From contig NZ_JAYKTT020000017.1 in the NCBI RefSeq assembly GCF_038404745.2, positions 124,001 through 188,000 on the forward strand: a stretch of 64,000 nucleotides of DNA. The letters run 5' to 3'. The notes beneath the pieces are model-generated. The model saw only the letters and a list, made by a program, of their open reading frames with translations. It ran no database searches and had not been told where the DNA came from. Origin of the DNA: Chlorogloeopsis sp038404745. Its GTDB lineage: Bacteria; Cyanobacteriota; Cyanobacteriia; Cyanobacteriales; Nostocaceae. This document shows positions 32,312 through 41,654 of this stretch, piece by piece. How positions within the stretch are numbered: position 1 is the stretch's first letter; each line of letters begins with the position of its first letter. The position numbers and the translations under genes were made by a program.

Positions 32312-34135
32312 TCAAAATTGATAGCGGATTTCCCCCCTAATTGTATTATCACTAACATTTTCTAGCCCGATCGCTGTCTCATAGTCAATCGCACCTGTAA
32401 AATTTTCCGAAAGTATTATCTGCGCTCCGGCAGCTAATTTAAAGTAATTGCGATCAGGTTCATTTGTTTTCGCACGCATGGGTATACCAGGTTGGGTAAC
32501 GAGTTCCGTGGTAATGGTGCGGCTATCTTCTGCAAATTGATGTTCGTAACTGGCGCGAATATTGGGTATAACGGTGCCGATACCAGTCTTTAATGCTACT
32601 GCTATTTGAGCACCTATACTTAAGGTAAATGACTCTGCTTGTTGCTCATCTACTTTCATATTTAAGCTACCAGCTGCTTTTTCTGTGTAGCTATCAATGC
32701 TGACGCGATCATATTTCAAACTGAGAGTAGGGCCATAGGAAACACTGCCTGATTTAGCAATGTAACCACTGTTGATATTAACAGAAAACTGCTTGCCTTC
32801 AGTGTTAGCAGTTGCTGTGCGATTGTCGAAATCGATTTTACGTTTTATCTCAAAATCATTACCACCATAGCTAATTGCAGCGTTGCTGTAAAAGTCTTTT
32901 TGGGCATAGTAACTATACACAGAAATGGCATAACCATTTACTTCAATTTCACCCTTATTTTTACGTAACTCATTATCATTATTTACAACGCCCAATGTAG
33001 TTCCCACAGCAAGTTGATCTGTAATGCGATAATCAAAGCCTGCTGTCACACCGGAAGTTGTAGAATCATAACCTATATTTTGATTACTAGAGTTTTGATT
33101 ACCAAAATTGACATCACCGTTGAGAAAAATAGCTAAACGGTTTGCTGATGGTTTAACAGAAGTATTTCGTAGTGCGAGAAGACGAGCATCAATTAGCTGT
33201 ACTTGTCTTTTGGCAACATTTAAGGCAATGTCTGCTTGGGGAAGAATATCTTGAGGAGCATTTAGCACCGCAACTGTATATTCTGCTATCAGTTGATGAC
33301 CACGAGCTGTAGGATGAATACCATCCCAAAATAAATACTGATCTGGATTTGAGCAAAGTGTACCTAAAGCTTGATTAAAACAACGCTCTGTGACATTTGT
33401 GTAACCATACTTAGCAGGTTCAGCAAGAATTTCATTAAATAAGGCATTAACGTCTAGAGGAATAATATTAACGTTGCGGTTTTTTACTATCTGTTGGAGG
33501 GCGAGATTCAAGTTGTTGTTATGACTGTTAGTTAGGGCGGTAGTAGTGGAAGCTGTTTTTTCTAATCGCTCTTGAGGAGTTTTGCCTAAATCTGGCAAGT
33601 TAGGCACAATAATATTGCGAGCGCCTTTATTAATAAGTGTGGCAACTGCGTTAGATAAGTTGTTCACCACTACCTGCGTGTCGGTTGCTCTGCGTTCTGT
33701 TGGTTGAATTAAATAATCGTTAGCACCAGCCCACAAGATAAAGAGAGCATCGGAACTAGGATTTCCTGGTGTAGAAGTAAAGTTGTCCAGTTGATCCGGC
33801 AAAGATGGTAGCGGTATTTTTAGTGTTTCACTGAGAGCATTAGTATTGCCTGATGTGGAACCACCAATCGCAAAATTATTAGTTGCATTAGTATCTATCT
33901 TTAAATCAGAACCTAGTATTTCTACCCAAACTGGGCCGTTAGAAAAACGCCCCTGAAAGTAGGGAGGGCTGAGTGGAAATATGCCTCCTGTTAATCTAAA
34001 CAAGTTGCCATTATCGGATAGACTATCACCAAAGGTAAAAAGCTGATTGTAATCATCTGCTAAGGCTTTAAAAGGGATAAGGGCTGGGATCAGAGAAAGT
34101 GCAATACTTATTTTTTTTACAGTATTTTTTGTCAT
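32312..34135 (-). CDS. GDSL esterase/lipase autotransporter
   Basis: The 607-residue protein has a signal peptide (cleavage likely after ALA at about residue 26), a GDSL/SGNH esterase passenger (residues 30-290) and a C-terminal autotransporter beta-barrel (about 330-607) ending in Phe (GEIRYQF). The catalytic Ser is in FGDSLSDNG (Ser38); the Asn is in LWAGANDY and the Asp-His pair in DGIHPTARGH. The family model is EstA of Pseudomonas, an outer-membrane-anchored esterase exposed on the surface. The short link between passenger and barrel fits the EstA type. The substrate is unknown. It is convergent with ndhN and stands alone. Confidence 0.9.
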   Translation of the reverse strand: MTKNTVKKISIALSLIPALIPFKALADDYNQLFTFGDSLSDNGNLFRLTGGIFPLSPPYFQGRFSNGPVWVEILGSDLKIDTNATNNFAIGGSTSGNTNALSETLKIPLPSLPDQLDNFTSTPGNPSSDALFILWAGANDYLIQPTERRATDTQVVVNNLSNAVATLINKGARNIIVPNLPDLGKTPQERLEKTASTTTALTNSHNNNLNLALQQIVKNRNVNIIPLDVNALFNEILAEPAKYGYTNVTERCFNQALGTLCSNPDQYLFWDGIHPTARGHQLIAEYTVAVLNAPQDILPQADIALNVAKRQVQLIDARLLALRNTSVKPSANRLAIFLNGDVNFGNQNSSNQNIGYDSTTSGVTAGFDYRITDQLAVGTTLGVVNNDNELRKNKGEIEVNGYAISVYSYYAQKDFYSNAAISYGGNDFEIKRKIDFDNRTATANTEGKQFSVNINSGYIAKSGSVSYGPTLSLKYDRVSIDSYTEKAAGSLNMKVDEQQAESFTLSIGAQIAVALKTGIGTVIPNIRASYEHQFAEDSRTITTELVTQPGIPMRAKTNEPDRNYFKLAAGAQIILSENFTGAIDYETAIGLENVSDNTIRGEIRYQF

Positions 34136-34996
34136 ATACTTTTACATAATTTTGTCTGTAATTGTAATGAAGATAAAGTCAAAATGCCAGTTTAAATTTA
34201 TGAAAATTATGCAAAAAACAATGTTTTTTCTGTAGAATTTTATGTGACTTATTTAATGGAATTATTAAGCAGATATCATTTGCTACATTAGAATATAGCG
34301 CTTGATTTCTGTTATAAAATTGAAAGATAATAATTTATCTGATGTATACTTTAAAAAAAAGAAGTAAGGTGTTAAAAATGAAACAAAGGATTTGCTAAAA
34401 TTGTATCTTTTATAGCACTAATAAATATATATTTAGCTTGAGAAACTGAATAAGCAATTGATAAAGTCAACATCAAGAATAGTTGGCGAATATTAGAGTG
34501 TAAGACATATCTGCGGTTTCGTTTGGTAGTTGGTAGCAGGAGCGTATTGATTTATAGATTCATCACTTAAGAGAAGTTGCTCTTAAAGCTTACGCGTACA
34601 GCAGTTATGTAGTTTAGATGTACCTGGGTGAAAAATTTTTGCTCTTAAAAAAATAGAGAAATGATGACAAAGTGATTGGAGAGCAATTGTGGTAATAGCG
34701 ATCGCATACGCGAGGATTATTGACTCCGTCGTCAGTAAACAATCCAGAGGATTTTTTGCCCCGATTGTGCGCGATGTAGCAAAGAACACGCCAATAACAA
34801 CGCCGCCGGGGGCGATCGCACTTTTTACCCTATAGTTAGATCTAATCCAGCAAAGACTGCATAATTTACAGCAATTACATAAACAATGGTTAAAAAATAA
34901 AGTTGCAGGCAATTGCACCCAATAATAGGCATACTGAATATAAGGACAGCGATTAAACCCACTTGCTGTCTAAAGCATAAAGTTGATGACATAAAA
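34136..34996. other. Intergenic region with a GC-richer block
   Basis: The 861-bp gap is AT-rich except for 34690-34830, a GC-richer block bounded by GCGATCGC octamers at 34698-34705 and 34812-34819. Both strands are open across it; the minus frame of 111 codons lacks a ribosome-binding site and reads like repeat translation. I call no gene. It may be a relic or dispersed repeat. Confidence 0.4.
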
Positions 34997-35533
34997 ATGA
35001 GACGTAAATCCACTGGTAGAACAGCTACTACTCCTAAATCTCCTCTTTTTCAATCTCCAATGTTCAACCTCACCACGCTCGCTATTTTAGGAGGGGTGTT
35101 TGTTTTAGGCATTGGTATTGGTATTGCTTTTAGCTCTACAGCTACGTTTACTCCATCCAACGTGGCTTCCCGCGAATTTATTGACACCAAAGCACCAAAT
35201 CCCGAAACTTGTGTGCAATTTGGAGCTAGCGCTATGGTTATGGACACCAGATTGTTCGTAACACTTAACCCCTTCAATGTTTATGTTTCTCAACCTACAA
35301 TGCGTCCAGGATGCGTTTTGCGTACTAATAACTGGGCTATTTTAGAGCAACGCAAGCTAGTGACAAATGAACAGGTAAGAGAATGCAAGAACCGTTTGAA
35401 TACCTTTGGCTATACAGGTGATTTGGGTGAAAAACCAGATATTAACTGCATTTACCAGAATGATGCTGCTAAAAACTTTTTTGTCAATGAACCAGGAGCC
35501 GTTGCTCCGTCAATAGAAACGGAAAGATTCTAA
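34997..35533 (+). CDS. DUF3172-family membrane-anchored protein
   Basis: I start at ATG 34997 (MRRKSTGRTATTPKSP, 178 residues). There is a basic N-terminus, one membrane segment (about residues 29-52, LAILGGVFVLGIGIGIAF) and a soluble domain. Conserved-looking residues include NPETCVQFGASAMVMDTRLFVTLNPFNVYVSQPTMRPGCVLR and two later cysteines (REC, INC), so disulfides outside the cytoplasm are possible. This matches the cyanobacterial DUF3172 family of unknown function. Confidence 0.75.
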   Translation: MRRKSTGRTATTPKSPLFQSPMFNLTTLAILGGVFVLGIGIGIAFSSTATFTPSNVASREFIDTKAPNPETCVQFGASAMVMDTRLFVTLNPFNVYVSQPTMRPGCVLRTNNWAILEQRKLVTNEQVRECKNRLNTFGYTGDLGEKPDINCIYQNDAAKNFFVNEPGAVAPSIETERF

Positions 35534-35606
35534 ATTTATCTGTGAGTTAATCCAAAATCCAAAATCTAAAATCAAATGACTTTGGACTAACTCCTAACTT
35601 TTAACT

Positions 35607-36479
35607 TTACTTAGTTTGGATAGGTAGAGGTTGCCCAAATTCAATAATTTTGGAAGCAGGATCAATCGGTTGATTTTTAGGAGCGGTTGGCACTGGTAAA
35701 TTAGGAGTTGGAAAAAAAGGAATATTGTTCAAATTACCGGACTGATTTGGAAAAATCGGTGGCGGAAGAACAGAGTTAGGTGTTTGAGAAGAACTATCAG
35801 GAACTAGAGGTGGTACAGTAACCAAGGGCTGTGGTGAGGAGTGATTGGGAGGTGGCGGATAGTATAAATTTTGATTTGGTGTGCTGTTATTTGAAGGCAA
35901 TAGTGGGTTATGTTTACCTGAATTTGGTGTGGAGTTAGTCGAAGCTGGTGAGTTGTATAAACCTGGAGTAGGGGATAAGCTACTAGGTAGAGGTGGAGAC
36001 TTTTCAGGTATTAGAGATGTACTATTACCTGCTGGGAATGGACGTAAAACCCAACGTGTAGGATTTTGACGAGATAATGCTTGTAGTTGTACGCGGTTGG
36101 GATTGAAAATAGTACCGGGTGCTAAGTCAATCACAATACGAGTTACATCTGTGTCAAATTGAGAAACACGGATGCTTGTTATAGCTCCTGAGTAGTTTTG
36201 TTGAGTAGAAACATAACCTAATTTAGTAGTTGGTAAATCTACAACAATGCGAGGAGGTTGGGAGAGGTAAAAAAAGTGTGGTTGTGAAGGTGCTGAAAGT
36301 CTAATTTCTAACTGGGCTACTTTTGGATCAAAGCGCCAATCTTCCAACTTAACGACTGATTCGGCAGTACTAATGCCAGCATCTAAGGCAAAGATTGCAT
36401 GAAAGGCAAACAAGTTTATCGGCAACAAATACTTGCCCCAGCACTGAGAAAATAACTTATTCCTGAATTGCTTTGCCAT
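35607..36479 (-). CDS. AMIN-domain secreted protein with Pro/Ser/Asn-rich tail
   Basis: This 290-residue protein has a signal-like N-terminus (hydrophobic residues 16-35) and an AMIN domain (about residues 43-145: WRFDPKVAQLEIRLSAPSQPHFFYLSQPPRIVVDLP and SQFDTDVTRIVIDLAPGT in part). A disordered Pro-, Ser- and Asn-rich tail ending in QPLPIQTK follows. AMIN domains bind cell-wall or envelope components and are often joined to amidases or secretins; no enzyme domain is present here. It may be a periplasmic adaptor. It runs together with the next upstream small secreted protein. Confidence 0.8.
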   Translation of the reverse strand: MAKQFRNKLFSQCWGKYLLPINLFAFHAIFALDAGISTAESVVKLEDWRFDPKVAQLEIRLSAPSQPHFFYLSQPPRIVVDLPTTKLGYVSTQQNYSGAITSIRVSQFDTDVTRIVIDLAPGTIFNPNRVQLQALSRQNPTRWVLRPFPAGNSTSLIPEKSPPLPSSLSPTPGLYNSPASTNSTPNSGKHNPLLPSNNSTPNQNLYYPPPPNHSSPQPLVTVPPLVPDSSSQTPNSVLPPPIFPNQSGNLNNIPFFPTPNLPVPTAPKNQPIDPASKIIEFGQPLPIQTK

Positions 36480-36518
36480 GAGATTATCCTTTACTGGTTA
36501 AGTCAATTGCGTTTATTT

Positions 36519-37067
36519 TTAATAACTGCTTGATTGCTCAGATTGCTGCTGATATTGTTGTGATGTGGCAGTAAATTTGACTGCTTTAGGAAAACTACCT
36601 ACTTTGATTTGACCGATTAAATTTTCTTGCTCAACTAGTTGCATATATAGGCTAATTGAGCTACGAGAATTCTTATTTTGATTGGTATTTGCTTGTGTTT
36701 CTATATTTGCGTTATTACAAAGTACAAAATCAGAGACTTGCCCAGATAAACTTGCTGTTGAATTTTGATATTTGCCTGTGAGAGATTGGTTAGTTTGACT
36801 GACAGTAGAAAAATTTTCAGTACTAGTGTTTGCTGGTGATAAATAACCGTTTAAATAAATTCCTGATTGATAAATATTTAATAATATTGGGTTTGATTGG
36901 TTGCAAGGAGATAATTTTTCTGCCAACACTATACGATAACGACCGTTAATTTGGGGAGGAGCCTTAAGATTTTTTTCTCCATAGGTAGTTACAGTTTTAA
37001 ATAAAAGCAAAACTGAACCGATCGCTATACTGTAAAAGGTTAAAGATTTAAAGTTGAAATGGTGCAT
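36519..37067 (-). CDS. Hypothetical exported protein
   Basis: This is a 182-residue product from ATG 37065-37067 (MHHFNFKSLTFYSI), with one N-terminal hydrophobic segment that can serve as signal or anchor. The remainder is rich in Asn, Gln and Ser, with a Cys in SPCNQSN and another in VLCNN. I recognise no family. It precedes the AMIN-domain gene by 39 bp in the same direction, suggesting co-transcription and an envelope role. Confidence 0.6.
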   Translation of the reverse strand: MHHFNFKSLTFYSIAIGSVLLLFKTVTTYGEKNLKAPPQINGRYRIVLAEKLSPCNQSNPILLNIYQSGIYLNGYLSPANTSTENFSTVSQTNQSLTGKYQNSTASLSGQVSDFVLCNNANIETQANTNQNKNSRSSISLYMQLVEQENLIGQIKVGSFPKAVKFTATSQQYQQQSEQSSSY

Positions 37068-37084
37068 ATAGCAATCCAATGTGA

Positions 37085-37165
37085 TTACTGAATCACTGGT
37101 AAAGACAGGAGATAGGGAATAGGGAAGAGGGGGAGAGTGGGAGAGTGGGGGAAGAATTCTTCTCC
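37085..37165. repeat. Purine/pyrimidine-strand repeat (GGGAGAGT... family), copy 1
   Basis: AGGGAATAGGGAAGAGG and tandem GGGAGAGT units on one strand are followed by TTCTTCTCCTTGTCTGTG. The purine-rich half can pair with the pyrimidine-rich half. Related copies are at 41700-41770, 46980-47150, 51690-51805 and 56280-56375. Confidence 0.55.
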
Positions 37166-37204
37166 TTGTCTGTGCGTCATATTGTCTTGTTCTCTTACTT
37201 TCCC

Positions 37205-39388
37205 CTAATTTGTAACTTCCGACTTCATTTCAGTCAGCACCGAGGCGAGATGAGAAGTAACTTGGCTATAACGGCGAGTAATAAGCAGGGAAGAACGGCA
37301 CTGAATGGCTAGTTCATCTGTGTATCTTCCTAGCGTTTGACGTTCTATACCCCAAGCACGACTTGTGCCTGCAATGGTGAGATCGGCGTTTTGTGAGGCT
37401 GCAACGACGGCTTGGATTGGCTCTGTAGCTGCAACGGTGATCATGTCAATGCGATCGCTGATCCTGCTAGGCATTTGTTCGATCAAAGAACGAAACTCAT
37501 AACTCAATTCATCTTTGACTTGATGCTCTGAAACTACCTGTAAAATTTGTAAGTGGCTAGTATCGCGATTTACTAATAATCTCAGGGCAAGTATCAAAGC
37601 TAAATCATCATGAATATTCGCAGAGTAAGGAACTAGCAAACTTTCCAACCGCTCTTCTCCTCTGTCTATAAATACCGCAACATCAACAGCTGCACTAGTC
37701 AAAATTTGACCAACTCGTCCACCTAAACGATTATTACTAAAAGCTGGACGATGCCAACCGACGATAATTAGATCAGCTTGTTCAAGTGCGGCTATTTGAG
37801 CAGTTTCCCGTGCGACATTATTAGAGACGCGAATGATAGGATGCACATATGAACGAACTGTTGGTGGTTCCAAGCGTTGAATTAACTCTTCTAAATGTTG
37901 GCGACGCTGTTGAATTAATCTATCTGCTTCAACGGGGGTACTCTCAAAGGCATAATCTTCCTCAAGTTCGATCAAGCTGAGGGGGTTAACAGTGGCGGGA
38001 TGTATATTGTTAATTGCGATCGCTGCTGCTAGTTGTACCAAACCTTTTTGAGTGTCAGGATTGGCTATTGGTACTAAAATTCGGTAAGGACGACTAAAAT
38101 TATCTCCACTTGTAATGGTTTTTACAGCCGTCTCTACTTCCAATTCTGCTTCTATCACATCTAATTTGATCAGCTTTTTCGGATAAGTCCACTCTAGTAG
38201 TGGCGATGTCATAAATGTTGTTACCAACGCCATAATTACTAACATGGTGAAGAGTAAGGGCGAAATGACTCCTAACTCCAAACCAATGTTAAGGACTATT
38301 AGCTCAGTCAAGCCACGGGTATTCATTAACCAACCAAGAGCAGAAGCCTCTCGCTTTTCAATGCCACTAACTCTAGCTGCTACATAGGTGCCAATATATT
38401 TACCCGCGATCGCCACTGCAAGTACTAATGCACACAAAATCCATAATTCAGGGCGATTGAGTAAACCGATTTCCGTCCGCAATCCACTGTAAGCAAAAAA
38501 TACTGGTAGCAGGAATATTAAGACAAAATCTTCGGTTTTTGTTGCCAATTCCCTTACCAAACCTGCACTCTTAGGCATAATTGCCCCTAGTAAAAATGCC
38601 CCAAAGATTAGGTGAATGCCAATTAGTTCGGTGAGCAGCGCCGAAGCAATGACGCCAATGTAAATTGAGGCGAGAACAAATTGATTCAGGCGTCCGGTGC
38701 GACGATAATAGGTAGCAAGGCGAGATAGGAAAATCCGTCCTAGTGTAACCATCACGCCTATGTATACTAAACTTTCTATAATTGTAGGAAAAGCACTAGC
38801 AAAACTGCCGGTACGTGCTACAGCGATCGCCACCGCTAATATGCACCAAGCAGTCACATCATCTACAGCAGCGCAAGTTAGCGCTAAAGTACCCAATCGC
38901 GTTCCCTGCAAGTTGTTCTCGGTAATAATTCGTGCCAGTACTGGAAAAGCAGTAATCGACATTGCCGCTCCCAAAAAAAGGGCAAAGGCTGTAAACGACA
39001 CACTAGCATTGGAAAGCAAAGGATAAATCAGTACCGCCAGCAGAGTTCCCAAGGAAAACGGTACTAAAATACTGACATGGGAAGTCAAAATTGCTATTTC
39101 TAAATTGCCACTAATGTATCTAGGATTTAGTTCCAACCCAATCAAAAACATAAAAAAGATTAGCCCTACCTGAGATAAAACATTCAGGAAGGGGGCTGTT
39201 TGGGCTGGAAATAAAGTAGCTGCTAGCCCTGGAGCAATTAAGCCAAAAAAAGAAGGGCCGAGCATAATTCCAGCTACAATTTCACCAATGACGAGCGGTT
39301 GGTTAATCCACCGGAATGCCAATCCTACTAGCCGAGACAGCCCAATAACAATTAGCACCTCTATCAAAACGAGAACAACTGTGTGCAT
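37205..39388 (-). CDS. Cation:proton antiporter with USP tail
   Basis: This 727-residue protein has about 12-13 membrane segments (residues 1-395), with GEIVAGIMLGPSFFG and GLIFFMFLIGLELNPRY, then two universal-stress-like domains (about 430-560 and 575-700; GWHRPAFSNNRLGGRVGQIL is the nucleotide-loop-like stretch). It keeps the acidic pair expected of electrogenic antiporters, Asp176-Asp177 in CAAVDDVTAW. The ion is not identifiable. The next antiporter gene lies upstream in the same direction, beyond a repeat-filled 778-bp spacer. Confidence 0.9.
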   Translation of the reverse strand: MHTVVLVLIEVLIVIGLSRLVGLAFRWINQPLVIGEIVAGIMLGPSFFGLIAPGLAATLFPAQTAPFLNVLSQVGLIFFMFLIGLELNPRYISGNLEIAILTSHVSILVPFSLGTLLAVLIYPLLSNASVSFTAFALFLGAAMSITAFPVLARIITENNLQGTRLGTLALTCAAVDDVTAWCILAVAIAVARTGSFASAFPTIIESLVYIGVMVTLGRIFLSRLATYYRRTGRLNQFVLASIYIGVIASALLTELIGIHLIFGAFLLGAIMPKSAGLVRELATKTEDFVLIFLLPVFFAYSGLRTEIGLLNRPELWILCALVLAVAIAGKYIGTYVAARVSGIEKREASALGWLMNTRGLTELIVLNIGLELGVISPLLFTMLVIMALVTTFMTSPLLEWTYPKKLIKLDVIEAELEVETAVKTITSGDNFSRPYRILVPIANPDTQKGLVQLAAAIAINNIHPATVNPLSLIELEEDYAFESTPVEADRLIQQRRQHLEELIQRLEPPTVRSYVHPIIRVSNNVARETAQIAALEQADLIIVGWHRPAFSNNRLGGRVGQILTSAAVDVAVFIDRGEERLESLLVPYSANIHDDLALILALRLLVNRDTSHLQILQVVSEHQVKDELSYEFRSLIEQMPSRISDRIDMITVAATEPIQAVVAASQNADLTIAGTSRAWGIERQTLGRYTDELAIQCRSSLLITRRYSQVTSHLASVLTEMKSEVTN

Positions 39389-40166
39389 AGTTTCCTCACA
39401 AGCGACTATCCGGTGTTCCTAAGATGATTCTGTAAATCGCTTGAATATGTCAACCGTTGTAGCTCACTTAACTTTTTTCTTAGTTACTGGCTATGTTAAT
39501 TGTTGTTAAGTAGAAGGCAGGAGGTGAGGCAGCCCCCGTCTTGGATGCCACGCGCTACCCTCCGGGTAGACACGTAGACGGACGTAGTCCGGCTTCTCGT
39601 AGAGTAGTGGCTTTTGAAAGTAGCCGCCCTGACGGGCAACTACAAATCGGCACAGCCGCAAGGGCGCAGTGGCTGTGCTTTCCGGCGTAGACGCGCTCGC
39701 CGTCAGGCGTTGTGTTAGCTAGCGGCTTCCCGTCAGGGTAGGGGGACTACCCATACACCGGAGGCGTTCCCACAGGTACCCGTTCGGCGTAGACGCAAAG
39801 CGGCTTCTCGCAGAGTAGCCGTTCCCGAAGGGTAGGGCAGGAGGCAGTAGACGCGGTAGACGCGTTCGCCGTAAGGTGTTGCGTTAGCTAGCGGCTTCCG
39901 TTCAGCGAAGCTGTTCCCGTTCCCCGAAAGGGGTTCCCGCAGGGTAGGGTAGGTACGGCTACTTGCACCAAGTCGCTGCGCGCAAGAGCGTAGGTAGGCA
40001 GAAGGCAAAAGACTGTTTATGTCTGTTGTCTACAAGTGGCATTTTACATTGAATTATGTCTACCTAATTTAAGCAAAACATACTGATAATATATTTCATA
40101 TTCTGATACCAAAGTGGCAGAGAGAGTCTTTTAATCCAAAAACCAAAATCTAAATCCAAAATGGTA
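39389..40166. repeat. GC-rich palindromic repeat mosaic (39520-40010)
   Basis: About 490 bp of head-to-tail short palindromes: CGGCTTCTCG, CGGCGTAGACGC, TTAGCTAGCGGCTTCC (twice, near 39715 and 39885), CCCCGAAAGGGG and GGGTAGGG. No coding frame is convincing; the 91-codon minus frame is read-through of repeats. The unit copies at 39700-39740 and 39865-39905 share GTTAGCTAGCGGCTTCC and suggest internal duplication. Confidence 0.75.
39554..39611 (+). repeat. 58-bp inverted repeat, left copy
   Basis: From GCTACCCTCCGGGTAGACAC to GTAGAGTAGTGGC this block is the reverse complement, with two mismatches, of 41559-41616. The pair encloses the antiporter gene at 40167-41375. Confidence 0.8.
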
Positions 40167-41375
40167 TTACTTGCCTGCAACTTTTTTGCCAAAAGCATTT
40201 GTCACTAAAGGGCCAATCAAACAGGTAATTAAAATATAAAAAATGATGGCATTAAATAAACCTTCATTTAGCAATCCTACCTGTTTACCATACAGAGCTA
40301 TTACTAATACTAAAGCTGCGCGAGACATTGTTAAGCCTAAGATTGTCATTACCTCTGCAAAGGAGTAGTGAAAAATAAGCCCAGCAATCCAAGCTGCAAG
40401 GAATTTACCGCCCACTGCTCCTGCTACTACCACAAGGGCAAGTCCTAAATTTTCTGGATGAGTAAATAAAATCCGTGGATTAGATAGAATGCCCACGGAA
40501 ATTAAAAATGCAGGAATAAATAAACTATTTCCGATAAATTCAACCCGTTCCATTAAAGATTTTTCGTTCTTAATAAGAGGATTTAAAGATAATCCAGCTA
40601 TAAAAGCTCCGACAATAGAATCAACACCTAGTAAGAGTGCAGCACTTGCTGTTAAAAATAGACTACTGAGAATGAAGATAAATTGATTTCTCAAAGATGG
40701 TATTGATTGATTGAAAAGAAAACGCCGTCCAAATTTAGGTATACCCCAAAGACAGATTAAAACTAGTAACGGTAACAGAATCAGTAACTTAATCCACAGG
40801 AGAATTCCGACGTTACCACCAGCGATCGCTTGCACAATTGATAAGCCACTTAGGGTAAGAATTGATGTAACGATTGTGCCGCCAATCGCAACTGCAACTG
40901 CTTCTTTTTGCACGATTCCCAACACGGTCACGATTGGATAAGAAACCAAAGTATGAGGAGAGTACAGAATTCCTAAAAGTGCGCTACCTAAAAAGCTCGT
41001 TGTCAGCCAATGACCGCATACAATCCCTACTGTTAAGGGTAGACCAAATGTGAGCAATCCAAAAATTAGCGATCGCACTCCCACTTGTCTAAATTTACTT
41101 AAATCCATTTGTAAGCCTGCTAACAACATAATGTAAAGCAGACCAATTTTTTCTAATAAAATTAATTGGCTGTCTCGCGCTAAGATCCCTAGAACATTGG
41201 AACCTAAAATAGCACCTAAAATAATCAGTACAACTAAAGGTGGCAGATGCAGCAGTTTGGCAATTAGGGGTGCTGTAGCGATCGCTAACAATAAAATACA
41301 AAAAATATAAACTGGATCGGTTAATGGTAATGGGGTGCCAGAAGCAGTATTAACAGCGAATAATGATGATAACAA
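40167..41375 (-). CDS. Kef/Nha-type cation:proton antiporter, membrane domain only
   Basis: This 402-residue protein is a 12-segment Na/H-exchanger domain ending right after the last helix, without a USP or TrkA tail. Similar features to the 6904-9042 protein are GLLYIMLLAGLQMDLSKFR and NQFIFILSSLFLTASAALLLGVDSIVGAFIAGLSLN. It also lacks the acidic pair (GGTIVTSIL at residues 165-173). The only suitable start is TTG at 41373-41375, with GAGAG upstream. The gene lies between the two arms of a 58-bp inverted repeat. Confidence 0.82.
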   Translation of the reverse strand: MLSSLFAVNTASGTPLPLTDPVYIFCILLLAIATAPLIAKLLHLPPLVVLIILGAILGSNVLGILARDSQLILLEKIGLLYIMLLAGLQMDLSKFRQVGVRSLIFGLLTFGLPLTVGIVCGHWLTTSFLGSALLGILYSPHTLVSYPIVTVLGIVQKEAVAVAIGGTIVTSILTLSGLSIVQAIAGGNVGILLWIKLLILLPLLVLICLWGIPKFGRRFLFNQSIPSLRNQFIFILSSLFLTASAALLLGVDSIVGAFIAGLSLNPLIKNEKSLMERVEFIGNSLFIPAFLISVGILSNPRILFTHPENLGLALVVVAGAVGGKFLAAWIAGLIFHYSFAEVMTILGLTMSRAALVLVIALYGKQVGLLNEGLFNAIIFYILITCLIGPLVTNAFGKKVAGK

Positions 41376-41484
41376 AGTTAAACTCTCAAAAATTAAAGCT
41401 AAATTGTGACTTCACAAGTCATAATAGTTATTTCAATCTTTCGATTTGATTTTTCATGATTTTTTACAATATTCCGATACCCTA

Positions 41485-41640
41485 TAAGGGTACGGCTATA
41501 CAAATATAGACGCCAAAGGCAGCTACTTACCCTGTGGGAACCCCTACGGGAAACAGAAGCCATTACTCTACGAGAAGCCGGACTACGTCCGTCTACGTGT
41601 CTACCGGGAGGGTAGCCTGCCTCCGCAGGCTAAATTTTCA
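41485..41640. repeat. GC-rich palindromic repeat patch with right copy of 58-bp inverted repeat
   Basis: The exact inverted-repeat arm is 41559-41616 (GCCATTACTCTACGAGAAGC to GGGAGGGTAGC). The preceding part includes AACCCCTACGGGAAAC and AGCTACTTACCCTGTGGG, which is close to the reverse complement of 63545-63585. The block is much richer in GC than its surroundings. Confidence 0.75.
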
Positions 41641-41654
41641 CCTTCCACTTAATT

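Noticed and set aside
34583..34918. 111-codon minus-strand frame
   Set aside because: No ribosome-binding site, starts inside the DUF3172 upstream region, and most of its sequence comes from a GC-rich block that is open on both strands.
39733..40008. 91-codon minus-strand frame
   Set aside because: It is translated palindromic repeat, rich in Arg, Gly and Ala, with no homology to a protein I know.
39520..40010. CRISPR array
   Set aside because: Repeats are short, palindromic and irregularly spaced, with no constant spacer length and no cas genes nearby.
40167..41616. Insertion sequence with 58-bp terminal inverted repeats
   Set aside because: The enclosed gene is an antiporter, not a transposase, and no target-site duplication is evident; reported as a repeat only.
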